From Hyphomicrobiales bacterium (GTDB taxonomy: Bacteria > Pseudomonadota > Alphaproteobacteria > Rhizobiales > Beijerinckiaceae), in NCBI GenBank assembly GCA_027487245.1, contig JAIYDY010000084.1:1-40709 (forward strand): a stretch of DNA of 40,709 nt, read 5' to 3'. The translations under genes and the position numbers were made by a program. Of the stretch, positions 25,532 through 34,531 are shown piece by piece (positions within the stretch are counted from its first letter, which is position 1; every line of letters begins with the position of its first letter). A model generated the notes under the pieces. The model was not told the origin of the DNA and did no database searches. It saw nothing but the letters and a program-made list of their open reading frames with translations.

Positions 25532-25749
25532 GCTGTTTCATATATATCTCGATTTATGTAACGGGCCGAAACGGTGCAAAATTCGTTCGCAGGACCTAGG
25601 CCAGCCTTCACCCAAGAGTGAAACCGGCACTGCGCGATCTCGATCGTCTCGCTTACAACGTGGTCATCCAGCCAGTGCTCGTCAGTGACGCGCCTCGACA
25701 GGTCCCTGCCCAATCAAGGCGCCAGATATGATTGCCAACAGTCGTTCCA

Positions 25750-25837
25750 TGTCATCACCGGCCTTGTGCCGGTGATCTTGGCGCAAAGTGCACAGCGCAT
25801 CGGCGCCGGGATGGCCGCCACAAGGGCGGCCATGACA
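25750..25837. repeat. Extragenic palindromic element, TGTC-hairpin-spacer-hairpin-GACA
   Basis: It is bounded by TGTC (25750-25753) and GACA (25834-25837). Immediately inside are two perfect 9-bp hairpins: ATCACCGGC-CTTGT-GCCGGTGAT (25754-25776) and ATGGCCGCC-ACAAG-GGCGGCCAT (25811-25833). Their loops CTTGT and ACAAG are reverse complements of each other. The spacer holds a weaker GGCGC...GGCGCC pairing. The layout matches the element inside ileS: same ends, paired AT...AT hairpins, similar length (88 versus 95 bp). It is probably a dispersed alphaproteobacterial repeat. Confidence 0.75.
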
Positions 25838-25871
25838 CTGGCTGAGAATTGCTCTCCGTCCTGCCCATGAC

Positions 25872-25914
25872 TTCCCGCAAATCCGGTTTCCACTTTTCCC
25901 GGACTTGATCTAAA
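25872..25914. repeat. Fragment of a dispersed rhizobial-type intergenic repeat
   Basis: The stretch containing CCGGTTTCCACTTTTC, then GGACTTGATCTAA, closely resembles a short intergenic sequence I recall as very common in Hyphomicrobiales genomes (CCGGTTTCCACTTTTCCGGA...GCTCTAA). It ends 26 bp before the dapB ATG, so it may overlap the promoter or leader. Identification is from memory, without a search. Confidence 0.45.
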
Positions 25915-25940
25915 CAGCCGGCAACGCGGAGCCCTACCCC

Positions 25941-26756
25941 ATGTCCCACCCCATGAAGCTCGTTGTTGTCGGCGCTGGCGGGCGCATGGGGCGGACGTTG
26001 GTGCGGGCCATTGCCGAGAACCCCGACGTGGTGCTGCATGCGGCGCTGGAGCGTGCCGGCTCGGACCTGGTCGGGCAGGATGCGGGCAGTGTGGCTGAGC
26101 TCAAGCCCAATGGCGTGGCGATCAGCGATGATCCGCTGGCAGCTATCGTCGAGGCGCACGGCATTCTCGATTTCACGGTGCCGGACGTGTCCTGCGCCAT
26201 GGCGGCGTTCGCGGCGCAGGCGCGCATTGTCCACGTCATCGGCACCACCGGCTTCGAGGACAAGCACCTGCACAGGCTGGAGGCGGCGGCGCGCCACGCC
26301 ACCATCGTCAAGTCCGGCAACATGAGCCTTGGCGTCAACCTGCTCGCCGGGCTCGTGCGCCGCGCGGCAGCGGCACTGGGCGATGACTGGGACATCGAAG
26401 TGCTGGAAATGCACCACCGCATGAAGATCGATGCGCCATCCGGCACCGCGCTGCTGCTCGGCAAGGCCGCTGCGGATGGCCGCAAGGTGGCGCTGGCGGA
26501 CAAGAAGGTTGCCGTGCGCGATGGCGTGACCGGCGCCCGCGAGCCCGGCACCATCGGCTTTGCCACCTTGCGAGGCGGCACCGTGATCGGCGAGCACAGC
26601 GTGATCTTCGCAGGTCAGGGCGAGCGGATCGAGATCGGCCACCGGGCGGAGGATCGCGGGCTGTTCGGGCGCGGCGCGATCCGGGCGGCACTCTGGGCGC
26701 GCGGGAAGAAGCCGGGCCTTTATGACATGGATGACGTTTTGGGACTGAAGGACTGA
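25941..26756 (+). CDS. dapB: 4-hydroxy-tetrahydrodipicolinate reductase DapB
   Basis: DapB reduces 4-hydroxy-tetrahydrodipicolinate to tetrahydrodipicolinate in the diaminopimelate/lysine pathway, using NAD(P)H in the cytoplasm. The Rossmann motif is [12 protein letters not shown] at 10-20. DFTVPD and GTTGF bind the nicotinamide side. The catalytic signature [15 protein letters not shown] at 156-170 has His158/His159 and Lys162. The 271-residue length is typical. GGAG lies 9 nt before the ATG; Met5 is an alternative. gpmA starts 3 nt after the stop, so the two are co-transcribed, an arrangement I recall from other Hyphomicrobiales. Confidence 0.97.
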   Translation: MSHPMKLVVVGAGGRMGRTLVRAIAENPDVVLHAALERAGSDLVGQDAGSVAELKPNGVAISDDPLAAIVEAHGILDFTVPDVSCAMAAFAAQARIVHVIGTTGFEDKHLHRLEAAARHATIVKSGNMSLGVNLLAGLVRRAAAALGDDWDIEVLEMHHRMKIDAPSGTALLLGKAAADGRKVALADKKVAVRDGVTGAREPGTIGFATLRGGTVIGEHSVIFAGQGERIEIGHRAEDRGLFGRGAIRAALWARGKKPGLYDMDDVLGLKD

Positions 26757-26759
26757 ACG

Positions 26760-27398
26760 ATGAGCAAGCCATCGCCCGCTGCCGGAACACTCGTGCTCTG
26801 CCGCCATGGCCAGAGCGACTGGAACCTGAAGAACCTGTTCACCGGCTGGAAGGACCCTGACCTGACGGCGCTGGGCGTGCAGGAGGCGATCGATGGCGGC
26901 AAGCGGCTGAAGGCCAAGGGCCTAAGCTTCGACATCGCCTTCACCTCCGATCTCAGCCGGGCGCAGAAGACCTGCCAGCTCATCCTCGACGAGATGGGCC
27001 AGCCGACGCTGCAAACCATCCGCAACGTGGCGCTGAACGAGCGCGACTATGGCGACCTGTCTGGCCTCAACAAGGCGGAGACGGCCGCCAAGTATGGCGA
27101 CGAGCAGGTGCACATCTGGCGGCGCAGCTATGATGTGCCGCCTCCGGGGGGCGAGTCGCTCAAGGACACTGTGGCGCGGACCCTGCCCTATTTCGTGACC
27201 GACATCCTGCCGCGCGTGATGGCCGGCGAGCGCGTGCTGGTGGCCGCCCATGGCAACTCGCTGCGCGCCCTGATCATGGTGCTCGACCGGCTGACGCCGG
27301 ACCAGATCGTGCATGTCGAACTGGCCACCGGCCAGCCCATTGTCTACCGACTCAACGCGGACACGAGCGTCGCTTCGAAGGACATCCTCAAGGACTGA
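26760..27398 (+). CDS. gpmA: 2,3-bisphosphoglycerate-dependent phosphoglycerate mutase
   Basis: It interconverts 3- and 2-phosphoglycerate in glycolysis and gluconeogenesis through a phosphohistidine. [10 protein letters not shown] places the phosphoacceptor at His16. Arg and Glu of the active site lie in [10 protein letters not shown] and [11 protein letters not shown], and the second His is in [11 protein letters not shown]. At 212 residues it is the short form usual in alphaproteobacteria (E. coli has 250). AAGGA of the ribosome site lies in the last codons of dapB, 3 bp upstream, implying coupling. alkB follows 29 bp later. Confidence 0.95.
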   Translation: MSKPSPAAGTLVLCRHGQSDWNLKNLFTGWKDPDLTALGVQEAIDGGKRLKAKGLSFDIAFTSDLSRAQKTCQLILDEMGQPTLQTIRNVALNERDYGDLSGLNKAETAAKYGDEQVHIWRRSYDVPPPGGESLKDTVARTLPYFVTDILPRVMAGERVLVAAHGNSLRALIMVLDRLTPDQIVHVELATGQPIVYRLNADTSVASKDILKD

Positions 27399-27427
27399 CG
27401 GGCGCAGCGCCAGGCGAGGCTGCGCCG

Positions 27428-28054
27428 ATGACCAACCGCATCGAGATTGCGCCCGGCGTCGTGCATCATCCGAGCTGGCTTGACCGGCCGGCACAGGAGG
27501 CCCTGCTGGCGGACCTGCGCGCCGTGGTGAAGGCCGCCCCGCTGTTCGTGCCGCGCATGCCCCGGACCGGAAAGCCGTTCTCGGTCAGGATGAGCAATTG
27601 CGGCGCGTTGGGCTGGGTCTCGGACGAGACGGGCTATCGCTACCAGCCAGAGCATCCGGAAACAGGCGAGCCCTGGCCCGCGATGCCTGATGCGCTGCTG
27701 GCGGCGTGGCAAGCGCTGGCCGGCTATCCGCACCCGCCCGAAGCCTGCCTGATCAATCTCTACGACGCCAAGGCGAAGATGGGCCTGCATCAGGACCGGG
27801 ACGAGGACGACCTCGACGCGCCGGTTTTGTCGCTTTCGCTGGGCGACACCGCCGTGTTCCGGGTGGGAGGCACGTCGCGCGGCGGCAGGACCATGTCGCT
27901 GAAGCTGCAATCGGGCGATGCGCTGAGCTTCGGCGGGCCGGCGCGGCTGGCTTTCCATGGCATCGACAGGGTCATCGCCGGCACCTCGACCCTGCTGCCG
28001 CAGGGCGGGCGCATCAACCTGACGCTGCGCCGGGTGACGAGACCGCCGGCCTGA
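27428..28054 (+). CDS. alkB: AlkB-type alpha-ketoglutarate-dependent dioxygenase (alkylated nucleic acid repair)
   Basis: AlkB removes methyl groups such as 1-methyladenine and 3-methylcytosine from DNA or RNA by oxidative demethylation. The Fe(II) triad is HQD (His121, Asp123) and His177 (FHGIDRV). The 2-oxoglutarate arginines are Arg195 and Arg201 (RINLTLR). NLYDAKAKMGLHQDRDE and PVLSLSLGD are family hallmarks. The 208-residue length is normal. GAGG lies 8 nt upstream of the ATG. It is last in the dapB-gpmA-alkB run, and its stop codon abuts the polA stop codon on the other strand with no gap. No Ada regulator is visible. Confidence 0.95.
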   Translation: MTNRIEIAPGVVHHPSWLDRPAQEALLADLRAVVKAAPLFVPRMPRTGKPFSVRMSNCGALGWVSDETGYRYQPEHPETGEPWPAMPDALLAAWQALAGYPHPPEACLINLYDAKAKMGLHQDRDEDDLDAPVLSLSLGDTAVFRVGGTSRGGRTMSLKLQSGDALSFGGPARLAFHGIDRVIAGTSTLLPQGGRINLTLRRVTRPPA

Positions 28055-31042
28055 TCAGTGCGCCTCATCCCAGTTGCCGGCGGCGCGGGCATCGACCTGG
28101 AGCGGCACTTTCAGGCTGACAGCCGGGAACGGCGCATCGATCATCACCTTGCGGATCACCGGCAAGGCGCGCTCGACCTCGGCCTCCGGGGCCTCGAACA
28201 CCAGTTCGTCGTGGACCTGGAGCAGCATGCGCACATTGAGGCCAGCCTCGGCGAGGGCACCCTCCATGCGGATCATGGCGCGGCGGATGATGTCCGAGGC
28301 CGAGCCCTGGATGGGGGCATTGATGGCCTGCCGTTCGACGAAGGCGCGCTCCTGCGGGTTCTTGGAAGAGGCCTGCGGATAGTGGCAGACGCGCCCGAAA
28401 ATGGTGGTGACATGGCCATGGCTGCGCACGAAGGCCTTGGTCTCGTCCATGTAGGCGCGGATGCCGGGGAAGCGCTCGAAATACTTCTTGATGTAGGCAC
28501 CGGCTTCCTCGCGGCCGATGCCGAGCTGGTTGGCCAGCCCGAAGGCGGAGATGCCGTAGATGATGCCGAAGTTGATGGCCTTGGCGCGGCGGCGCACCTC
28601 ACCCGGCATGTCCTTGACCGGCACGCCGAACATCTCGGAGGCGGTCATGGCGTGGATGTCGATGCCGTCGGCAAAGGCCTGCCGGAGCTGGGGGATGTCG
28701 GCAATGTGCGCCAGCAGCCTCAGTTCGATCTGGCTGTAATCCGCCGAGATCAGCTTCATGCCCTTTTCGGGGATGAAGGCGGTGCGGATCTGCCGGCCCT
28801 CGGCGTTGCGGACCGGGATGTTCTGCAGGTTCGGCTCGGAGGATGAGAGCCGGCCCGTGGTGGTGGCGGCCAGCGAGAACGAGGTGTGGATGCGCCCGGT
28901 CGCAGCATTCACATAGGCGGGCAGCGCATCGGTGTAGGTCGATTTCAGCTTGGTGAGCTGTCGCCAGTCGAGGATGCGGGCGGCCAGCGCATGGCCCTGC
29001 TCGGCGAGATCTTCGAGCACGCCCGCGCCCGTGGCCCACTGGCCGGTCGCGGTCTTCTTGGCACCGGGCAGGCCAAGCTTGCCGAACAGGATGTCGCCAA
29101 GCTGCTTGGGCGAGCCGACATTGAAGCGCTCGCCGGCAAGTTGCTGGATCTCGTCCTCCAACGCCGCCGCCTTCTGGGCAAAATCGCCCGACAGCCGCGA
29201 CAGGATCTGGCGGTCGATGGCAACGCCGCGACGCTCCATGCGGGCGAGCACGGGAACGAGCGGCCGTTCCAGCGTCTCGTAGACCGATTGCCGGCCACTG
29301 GCGGCAAGGCGCGCCTTGAAGATGCGCCAGAGCCGCAAGGTCACGTCCGCATCCTCGGCGGCATAGGTCGAGGCCTTGTCGATCGGCACGCGGTCGAAGG
29401 TGACCATCGCCTTGCCGGTGCCGGCCACCTCCGAAAACGGAATGGTGGCATGGCCGAGGTGCAGTTCGGACAGCTTGTCCATGCCATGGCTGTTGAGGCC
29501 GGCATCGAGCACGTAGCTCATCAGCATCGTGTCGTCGGCGGGCGCGATCGCGATGCCGTGGCGCACCAGCACAAGCCAGTCATACTTGAGGTTCTGGCCG
29601 ACCTTGAGCACCGCGCCGTCTTCCAGCAGCGGCTTGAGGATCGCGATGGCCTCGGCGGCGGGGATCTGGTCAGGTTCCAGCCCGCTGCCGAACAGGTCCG
29701 ATCCGCCCCGGTGCAGCAGCGGCACATAACAGGCGACATTGGGCGCGACCGCCAGCGAGACGCCGACGAGATCGGCCACCATGGCATCGAGCGCCGTGGT
29801 CTCGGTGTCGATGGCGACCACGCCGGCCTCTCGGGCCATGGCCACCCATTCGGCCAGCCGCGCTGCGCTGCGGACTGTCTCGTAGCGGCTGCGGTCGACT
29901 GGCAGCGCCCTGATCGCGTCGGCCACCAGCCCGGCATGGCGGTCGGCCTCAAAAGCTGGCGTGCCGATGCCTGCGGCGGAAGCGGCCTTGCCGGCAACCG
30001 GTGCGGTGCCGGGCTCGGTTGCGCCGCCGGCTGGCGCGCTGTCGATGGCCCCCTCGCCCGTGCTCCAGCCCGTGCCGGCCCCGAGCACAGAGAGCGCGGC
30101 ATCGGCATCGATGGCGGAGGCATCGGCCTCGTAGGCTTCGGCCACGCGGCGGGTGACGGTGTTGAACTCCATCGCCTTCAGGAAGGCGATCAGGTTGCGC
30201 GGGTCGGGATCGACCACCCGCAGGTCGCCGATCGGCACTTCCAGCGGCACATGCGCATCCAGCATCACCAGCTTCTTCGAGATGCGGGCCTTTTCGGCAT
30301 GCTCGACCAGAGCCTCGCGGCGCTTGGGCTGGGCGATCCGGCCATCGGCTGCGGCAGCAAGGATGCCTTCGAGATCGCCATACTCGCCGACCAGTTGCGC
30401 CGCTGTCTTGATGCCGATGCCGGGAACGCCGGGAACATTGTCGACCGAATCGCCCGACAGGGCCTGGACCTCGACGACCTTGTCCGGCAGCACGCCGAAC
30501 TTCTCGACCACCTCGGGCGCGGTGATCTTCTTGTCCTTCATCGTGTCGAACATCGAGACGTTGTCGTTGACGAGCTGCATCAGGTCCTTGTCGGAGGAGA
30601 TGATGGTGACAGTCGCGCCGGCCTCGTCAGCGATGCGGGCATAGGTGGCAATCAGGTCGTCGGCCTCGAAGCCGCGCATCTCGATGGACGGAAGGTCGAA
30701 GGCGCGCGTGGCAGCGCGGATCAGCCCGAATTGCGGGCGCAAATCCTCGGGTGGCTCGGTGCGGTTGGCCTTGTACTGGTCATACAGCTGGTTGCGGAAG
30801 GTCTCGGACGAGGCATCGAAGATGACCGCGATATGGGTGGCCTTCTCGCCGTCGATCTTGTCGCGGAGCAGCCGCCACAGCATGTTGCAGAAGCCTGCGA
30901 CCGCGCCGACCGGCAGCCCGTCGGATTTGCGCGTCAGCGGCGGCAACGCATGGTAGGCGCGGAAGATGTAGCCCGAGCCATCGACCAGAACGACATGGTC
31001 ATGCGGCGAGACGGGCGCGGGAGAAGCGGCTGTGTCAGTCAT
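28055..31042 (-). CDS. polA: DNA polymerase I
   Basis: PolA removes RNA primers and fills gaps in replication and repair. The 5'-3' exonuclease domain occupies about residues 15-300 (LVDGSGYIFRAYHALPP at its start; VPGVPGIGIKTAAQL helix-hairpin-helix). An Ala/Gly-rich linker follows. The 3'-5' exonuclease keeps its acidic residues (DTET near 408, NLKYDW, YAAEDADVTLRLW), so proofreading is predicted. The polymerase domain has motif A DYSQIELRLLAH (about 765), motif B RRRAKAINFGIIYG and motif C VHDELVFE (about 940). The length is 995 residues from ATG 31042; the open frame to 31228 extends beyond the family N terminus. The start lacks a strong ribosome site. It converges directly on alkB and is divergent from the nitroreductase gene. 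Confidence 0.97.
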   Translation of the reverse strand: MTDTAASPAPVSPHDHVVLVDGSGYIFRAYHALPPLTRKSDGLPVGAVAGFCNMLWRLLRDKIDGEKATHIAVIFDASSETFRNQLYDQYKANRTEPPEDLRPQFGLIRAATRAFDLPSIEMRGFEADDLIATYARIADEAGATVTIISSDKDLMQLVNDNVSMFDTMKDKKITAPEVVEKFGVLPDKVVEVQALSGDSVDNVPGVPGIGIKTAAQLVGEYGDLEGILAAAADGRIAQPKRREALVEHAEKARISKKLVMLDAHVPLEVPIGDLRVVDPDPRNLIAFLKAMEFNTVTRRVAEAYEADASAIDADAALSVLGAGTGWSTGEGAIDSAPAGGATEPGTAPVAGKAASAAGIGTPAFEADRHAGLVADAIRALPVDRSRYETVRSAARLAEWVAMAREAGVVAIDTETTALDAMVADLVGVSLAVAPNVACYVPLLHRGGSDLFGSGLEPDQIPAAEAIAILKPLLEDGAVLKVGQNLKYDWLVLVRHGIAIAPADDTMLMSYVLDAGLNSHGMDKLSELHLGHATIPFSEVAGTGKAMVTFDRVPIDKASTYAAEDADVTLRLWRIFKARLAASGRQSVYETLERPLVPVLARMERRGVAIDRQILSRLSGDFAQKAAALEDEIQQLAGERFNVGSPKQLGDILFGKLGLPGAKKTATGQWATGAGVLEDLAEQGHALAARILDWRQLTKLKSTYTDALPAYVNAATGRIHTSFSLAATTTGRLSSSEPNLQNIPVRNAEGRQIRTAFIPEKGMKLISADYSQIELRLLAHIADIPQLRQAFADGIDIHAMTASEMFGVPVKDMPGEVRRRAKAINFGIIYGISAFGLANQLGIGREEAGAYIKKYFERFPGIRAYMDETKAFVRSHGHVTTIFGRVCHYPQASSKNPQERAFVERQAINAPIQGSASDIIRRAMIRMEGALAEAGLNVRMLLQVHDELVFEAPEAEVERALPVIRKVMIDAPFPAVSLKVPLQVDARAAGNWDEAH

Positions 31043-31213
31043 GGACGGACCATAGTGCGCGGGCGCGGGCCGGTCCATGCCGAGTTGGGCAGGAGGCGAG
31101 CAACCCGGCCCGGCAAGACTTCCCAGAGACCCATCACGCAGGCGCTTGCCAGCGCGCCCGCAAGGCACAAGGATGCACCTGCCCACCGTTGAACTTGCCT
31201 CAAGGACCGCATC

Positions 31214-31882
31214 ATGGCCAAGCCCCACGCCACCATGCCGCTCGATTTCCAGCCGCTGCCGGAGCCGGACATGCTGGCCCGCGCCGAGGCGTTCCGGTCG
31301 GTGATGCAGAAGCGGCGCAGCGTGCGCGAATTCTCAGGCCGGCCCGTGCCGCGCGCCATCATCGAGGCAGCAGTGATGACGGCTGGCAGCGCGCCATCGG
31401 GGGCCAACCAGCAGCCGTGGACCTTTGCCTGCATCAGCAGCACCGAGATCAAGCAGCGCATCCGCGAAGGGGCGGAGGAAGAGGAGCGCGCCTTCTATGC
31501 AGGCCGCGCCGGCGAGGAATGGCTTGGCGCGCTGTCCCATCTTGGCACCGATGCCAGCAAGCCGTTCCTTGAAACAGCGCCGTGGCTGATCGTGATCTTC
31601 GCGCAGCGCTGGGGGCACGATGCCGAGGGCGGTAAGATCAAGCACTACTACGTGCCCGAATCGGTCGGGATTGCCACCGGCCTGCTGATCGCCTCGCTGC
31701 ATCAGGCCGGGCTGGCGACGCTGACGCACACGCCCGCGCCGATGAACTTCCTCAACGAGATCTGCGGACGGCCCGACAATGAAAAGGCGCTGATCCTGCT
31801 GGTCGTGGGTTATCCGGCGGACAACGTCACCGTGCCGGCGATCACGCGCAAACCGATGAGCGAGATTGCCGAGTTCCTGTGA
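31214..31882 (+). CDS. Nitroreductase family flavoprotein
   Basis: A 222-residue FMN-binding protein. [12 protein letters not shown] (34-45) contacts the FMN phosphate, and [11 protein letters not shown] at 61-71 is the other flavin contact. [18 protein letters not shown] forms the dimer-core helix, followed by a VVGYPAD motif. The family includes nitro- and quinone reductases and dehalogenases related to iodotyrosine deiodinase; the overall pattern is nearest to that latter group, but the substrate is unknown. AAGGA lies 7 nt before the ATG. The last 41 bp overlap, tail to tail, the C-terminal codons of the acyltransferase gene. Confidence 0.9.
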   Translation: MAKPHATMPLDFQPLPEPDMLARAEAFRSVMQKRRSVREFSGRPVPRAIIEAAVMTAGSAPSGANQQPWTFACISSTEIKQRIREGAEEEERAFYAGRAGEEWLGALSHLGTDASKPFLETAPWLIVIFAQRWGHDAEGGKIKHYYVPESVGIATGLLIASLHQAGLATLTHTPAPMNFLNEICGRPDNEKALILLVVGYPADNVTVPAITRKPMSEIAEFL

Positions 31883-32924
31883 CGGACGGGGCTGGCCGCA
31901 CGGACCTCTTCGCCCCTGGCAGGTCGAACAGCAGCGACAGGCCAAAGCGCCGCGCCACGGCCTCGAACATGAGGGGCGCGAGCAGCGCGGTGCAAGTCAC
32001 CAGCAGTGAGACAAGGCCGACATCGGCGATCAGCCCGGACTTGACGAGCACGATGCGCATGACAGCCATCGGGACGGTGAAGGACACGTAGATCGCCAGC
32101 GACCGCGTGCCGGCATAGGCCAGCGCCAGACCGACCGGACCGCGTGCCAGATGGACCGCCACGACCACCAGCGCCAGCGCGCCGGTGACGCCGAGCAGCA
32201 AGGACTGCAACGGGACCAGCATCGCCGGCAGCGCCGCAAGCCCGAAGGCGGCAGGCCAGACGGCGGCGGCATTGATCACCACAGCCAGCGCGACGATGCT
32301 GGAGGCCAGCCCGCGCCGCAGGGCCGGACCAGCCGCGAAGGCCGCAAGCCCGCCGGCGACCTGACAGCCGAGCACGAAGAACACGAAGCGGCTGGCAAAC
32401 TCGTCGATGGCCGTCCAGCCGGTGACGGGCGCCGCCAGATGCAGGGTGGCCGCAGCGGCCAGCACCAGCCAGCCCGGCAGGGCGGCCAGCAGCCGCGCCG
32501 CGAGCGAAAACAGGATCAATGCGTGGATGAACCAGAGCGCGGATGGCGGCTCAAGCAGCGCCAGCAGGAACCAGCGCGCACCCTGCCTGAGGCTTTCGAG
32601 CGCCAGAAATCCGCCCTTGGCCACGAACAGCAGCAGCGACCACAGCGCCAGCACATAGACCAGCCTGAGCAGGCGGCGGTCGATCAGATCGGGCCAGGAG
32701 CGGGTCAGCATCGGCGCGAAAAACAGGCCAGCCACCAGAAAGAAGGCCGGTATCCGGAAAGGCTTGGCGAACTCGACCACCGGGTTCAGCCAGCCCGTCG
32801 CATTCATGGCCTCCTGCACGCCGAGCGTGGAGTGCATCATCACCACCAGCACGATGCACAGGCCACGGGCCACATCGGCCCAGAGCAGACGGTTTGGCGT
32901 TGGAGATGCGGCGCTTGCAGCCAT
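31842..32924 (-). CDS. Acyltransferase 3 family integral membrane protein
   Basis: 360 residues with about ten hydrophobic segments. The N terminus has the signature [18 protein letters not shown], with the conserved Asp-x-x-Arg-Gly and His31 of membrane O-acyltransferases of the AT3 family. These move acetyl or other acyl groups onto surface polysaccharides, lipids or small molecules. [16 protein letters not shown] is the second family motif. The substrate cannot be inferred because no glycan genes are nearby. AGGAG lies 8 nt before the ATG. The C-terminal tail (about 35 residues, Arg/Ser-rich) is the part overlapping the nitroreductase gene on the other strand. Confidence 0.88.
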   Translation of the reverse strand: MAASAASPTPNRLLWADVARGLCIVLVVMMHSTLGVQEAMNATGWLNPVVEFAKPFRIPAFFLVAGLFFAPMLTRSWPDLIDRRLLRLVYVLALWSLLLFVAKGGFLALESLRQGARWFLLALLEPPSALWFIHALILFSLAARLLAALPGWLVLAAAATLHLAAPVTGWTAIDEFASRFVFFVLGCQVAGGLAAFAAGPALRRGLASSIVALAVVINAAAVWPAAFGLAALPAMLVPLQSLLLGVTGALALVVVAVHLARGPVGLALAYAGTRSLAIYVSFTVPMAVMRIVLVKSGLIADVGLVSLLVTCTALLAPLMFEAVARRFGLSLLFDLPGAKRSVRPAPSVTGTRQSRSSVCA

Positions 32925-33046
32925 CGCGGATGCTCCTGCCCGGTTTCGGTGCGCCGCTGTGCCACAATGGCACAGCCAGGCCGCGAAATCCGGTGTCAGG
33001 GCTCAGGCTTGCAAACGCCGGACCGCGCGCGGCGGCTCCGGGGCGG

Positions 33047-34405
33047 TCAGGCCAGCACCCGGCGCATCACGGAGGCGAAGCGCTGGCGGATCGCGACGGC
33101 ATGCACATGCTGGCCGCGCTCGACCATCAGCTTGCCGCCGACCCTGACCTCGCGCACGGGCAACTCGCGCGCAGCGAAGATGGCGCTGTCCAGCAGGGTC
33201 TCGCCGCTGCGGCCGACCAGCGCGGGGTGATCGGTGTTGATCGTCACCAGATCGGCGCGGCAGCCGGCGGCGATGGCCGCCACGGCGCGCCCGCTGGCCA
33301 TGGCGCCGCCCGCCAGTGCCGCGCGATACAGCGCAACCCCGACCGAGCCATCGACCGGGGCGAGGCGCGCCCGGCGGCGATCGCGCAGGCGCTGGGAGTA
33401 TTCGAGCTGGCGCAGTTCGGCCGCCACGCCGATCTGGACGTTGCTGTCCGTGCCGACACCGAAATGCCCGCCGCCGGCGGCAAAGGCGACGCCGTCAAAG
33501 ATGCCGTCGCCCAGATTGGCCTCGGTGACCGGACATAGGCCCGCCACCGCGCCGCTGGCCGCGATGCCGTCCCGCTCGGCCGGGCTGAGGTGGGTGGCAT
33601 GGATCAGGCACCAGCGCGCATCGACCGGCAACTCGCCGAGCAGCCATTCCACCGGGCGCTGGCCTGACCAGGCGAGGCAATCGGCCACCTCCTTCTCCTG
33701 TTCGGCGATGTGTAGGTGGACCGGTCCGCCGCCGGCCAGCGAAACCGCCAGATCGAGATCCTCGCGGCCCACGGCGCGCAGGGAATGCGGCGCGATGCCA
33801 AGCACCGCGCCATCGAGCCCGGCCAGCACCTTGCGGCTTTCCGCCACCAGCCGCTGGAACAGCTCGGGATCGCAGATGAAGCGGCGCTGGCCGTGGCCCG
33901 GTGCCTGCCCGCCAAACCCGCCATGGCGATAGAACACCGGCAGCAGGGTGAGGCCGATTCCGGTTTCGCCGGCGGCCTGCGCGATGGCACCGGCCATGGC
34001 GGCGAGATCGCCATAGGGCCTGCCATCAATGTCATGGTGCAGGTAGTGGAACTCGCAAACGCCGGTGAACCCGGCTTCGAGCATTTCGGCATAGGCCTGC
34101 GCCGCCAGTGCCGCCACATCATCGGGGTTCAGCCGGTCGAGGAAGCGATACATCACCTCGCGCCAGGTCCAGAACGAATCATCGGAGGCGCCGCGGCGCT
34201 CGCCCAACCCGGCCATGCCGCGCTGGAAGGCATGGCTATGCAGGTTCGGCATGCCCGGCAGCGTCAGGCCCTTGATGCGGACCGCGCCGCGTTTGCGCGC
34301 CATGCCGGGCGTGGCACTGACAATCACGCCATTTTCGACCAGAACCGCCACATCGCTGACGATTTTGCCATCCAGCAGGGCCTGTTCGAGATGCAGAAGG
34401 GTCAT
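33047..34405 (-). CDS. hutF: Formimidoylglutamate deiminase HutF
   Basis: HutF hydrolyses N-formimidoyl-L-glutamate to N-formyl-L-glutamate and ammonia in the five-step histidine pathway. It is a metal-dependent amidohydrolase-superfamily enzyme of 452 residues. LHSHAFQRG (His56, His58) begins the barrel metal site, with [16 protein letters not shown] and GTDSNVQI supplying further His and Asp ligands. The frame continues to 35287, but ATG 34405 fits the family N terminus ([11 protein letters not shown]) and has AGAGG about 10 nt upstream. It is transcribed divergently from hutI across 126 bp; HutG, its functional successor, is encoded in the other arm. Confidence 0.95.
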   Translation of the reverse strand: MTLLHLEQALLDGKIVSDVAVLVENGVIVSATPGMARKRGAVRIKGLTLPGMPNLHSHAFQRGMAGLGERRGASDDSFWTWREVMYRFLDRLNPDDVAALAAQAYAEMLEAGFTGVCEFHYLHHDIDGRPYGDLAAMAGAIAQAAGETGIGLTLLPVFYRHGGFGGQAPGHGQRRFICDPELFQRLVAESRKVLAGLDGAVLGIAPHSLRAVGREDLDLAVSLAGGGPVHLHIAEQEKEVADCLAWSGQRPVEWLLGELPVDARWCLIHATHLSPAERDGIAASGAVAGLCPVTEANLGDGIFDGVAFAAGGGHFGVGTDSNVQIGVAAELRQLEYSQRLRDRRRARLAPVDGSVGVALYRAALAGGAMASGRAVAAIAAGCRADLVTINTDHPALVGRSGETLLDSAIFAARELPVREVRVGGKLMVERGQHVHAVAIRQRFASVMRRVLA

Positions 34406-34531
34406 CGGGCGCAGCCTCTCGTGTTGTCGCAGGTCGTGTCTCAGGGCATGGCCCCGATCACGCGGAGCGGCTTGCATGCCAGCACCGATAGCATATCGTC
34501 CGGCCATGGCGAGCGTGTGGAACGGGGTTTG
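34406..34531. promoter_or_regulatory. Divergent hutF / hutI promoter region
   Basis: 126 bp separate the two hut arms and must contain both promoters. An imperfect inverted repeat centred on GCATGC (GGCTTGCATGCCAGC, near 34472-34486) could be a regulator site, but I cannot match it to a known HutC operator. No hutC or other hut regulator gene is present in the window. Confidence 0.4.

Larger units (their letters stand above)
25532..25940. other. Gene-poor region upstream of dapB with repeat elements
   Basis: About 400 bp with no gene I can defend. The left half shares the lower GC of the SnoaL-like gene and contains only a TTG-initiated 66-codon frame with no recognisable motif. The right half holds a double-hairpin palindromic element (25750-25837) and a fragment of a dispersed element (25872-25914), then the dapB ribosome site (GGAG 9 nt before the ATG). 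Confidence 0.6.

Noticed and set aside
25513..25713. 66-codon minus-strand frame upstream of the SnoaL-like gene
   Set aside because: It begins with TTG, lacks a ribosome site, overlaps the SnoaL-like start in another frame and shows no recognisable motif; kept only as a note on the gene-poor region.
34472..34486. GCATGC-centred imperfect palindrome as a HutC operator
   Set aside because: Only about three of five flanking positions are symmetric and it does not match an operator I can name; left as part of the divergent promoter entry.
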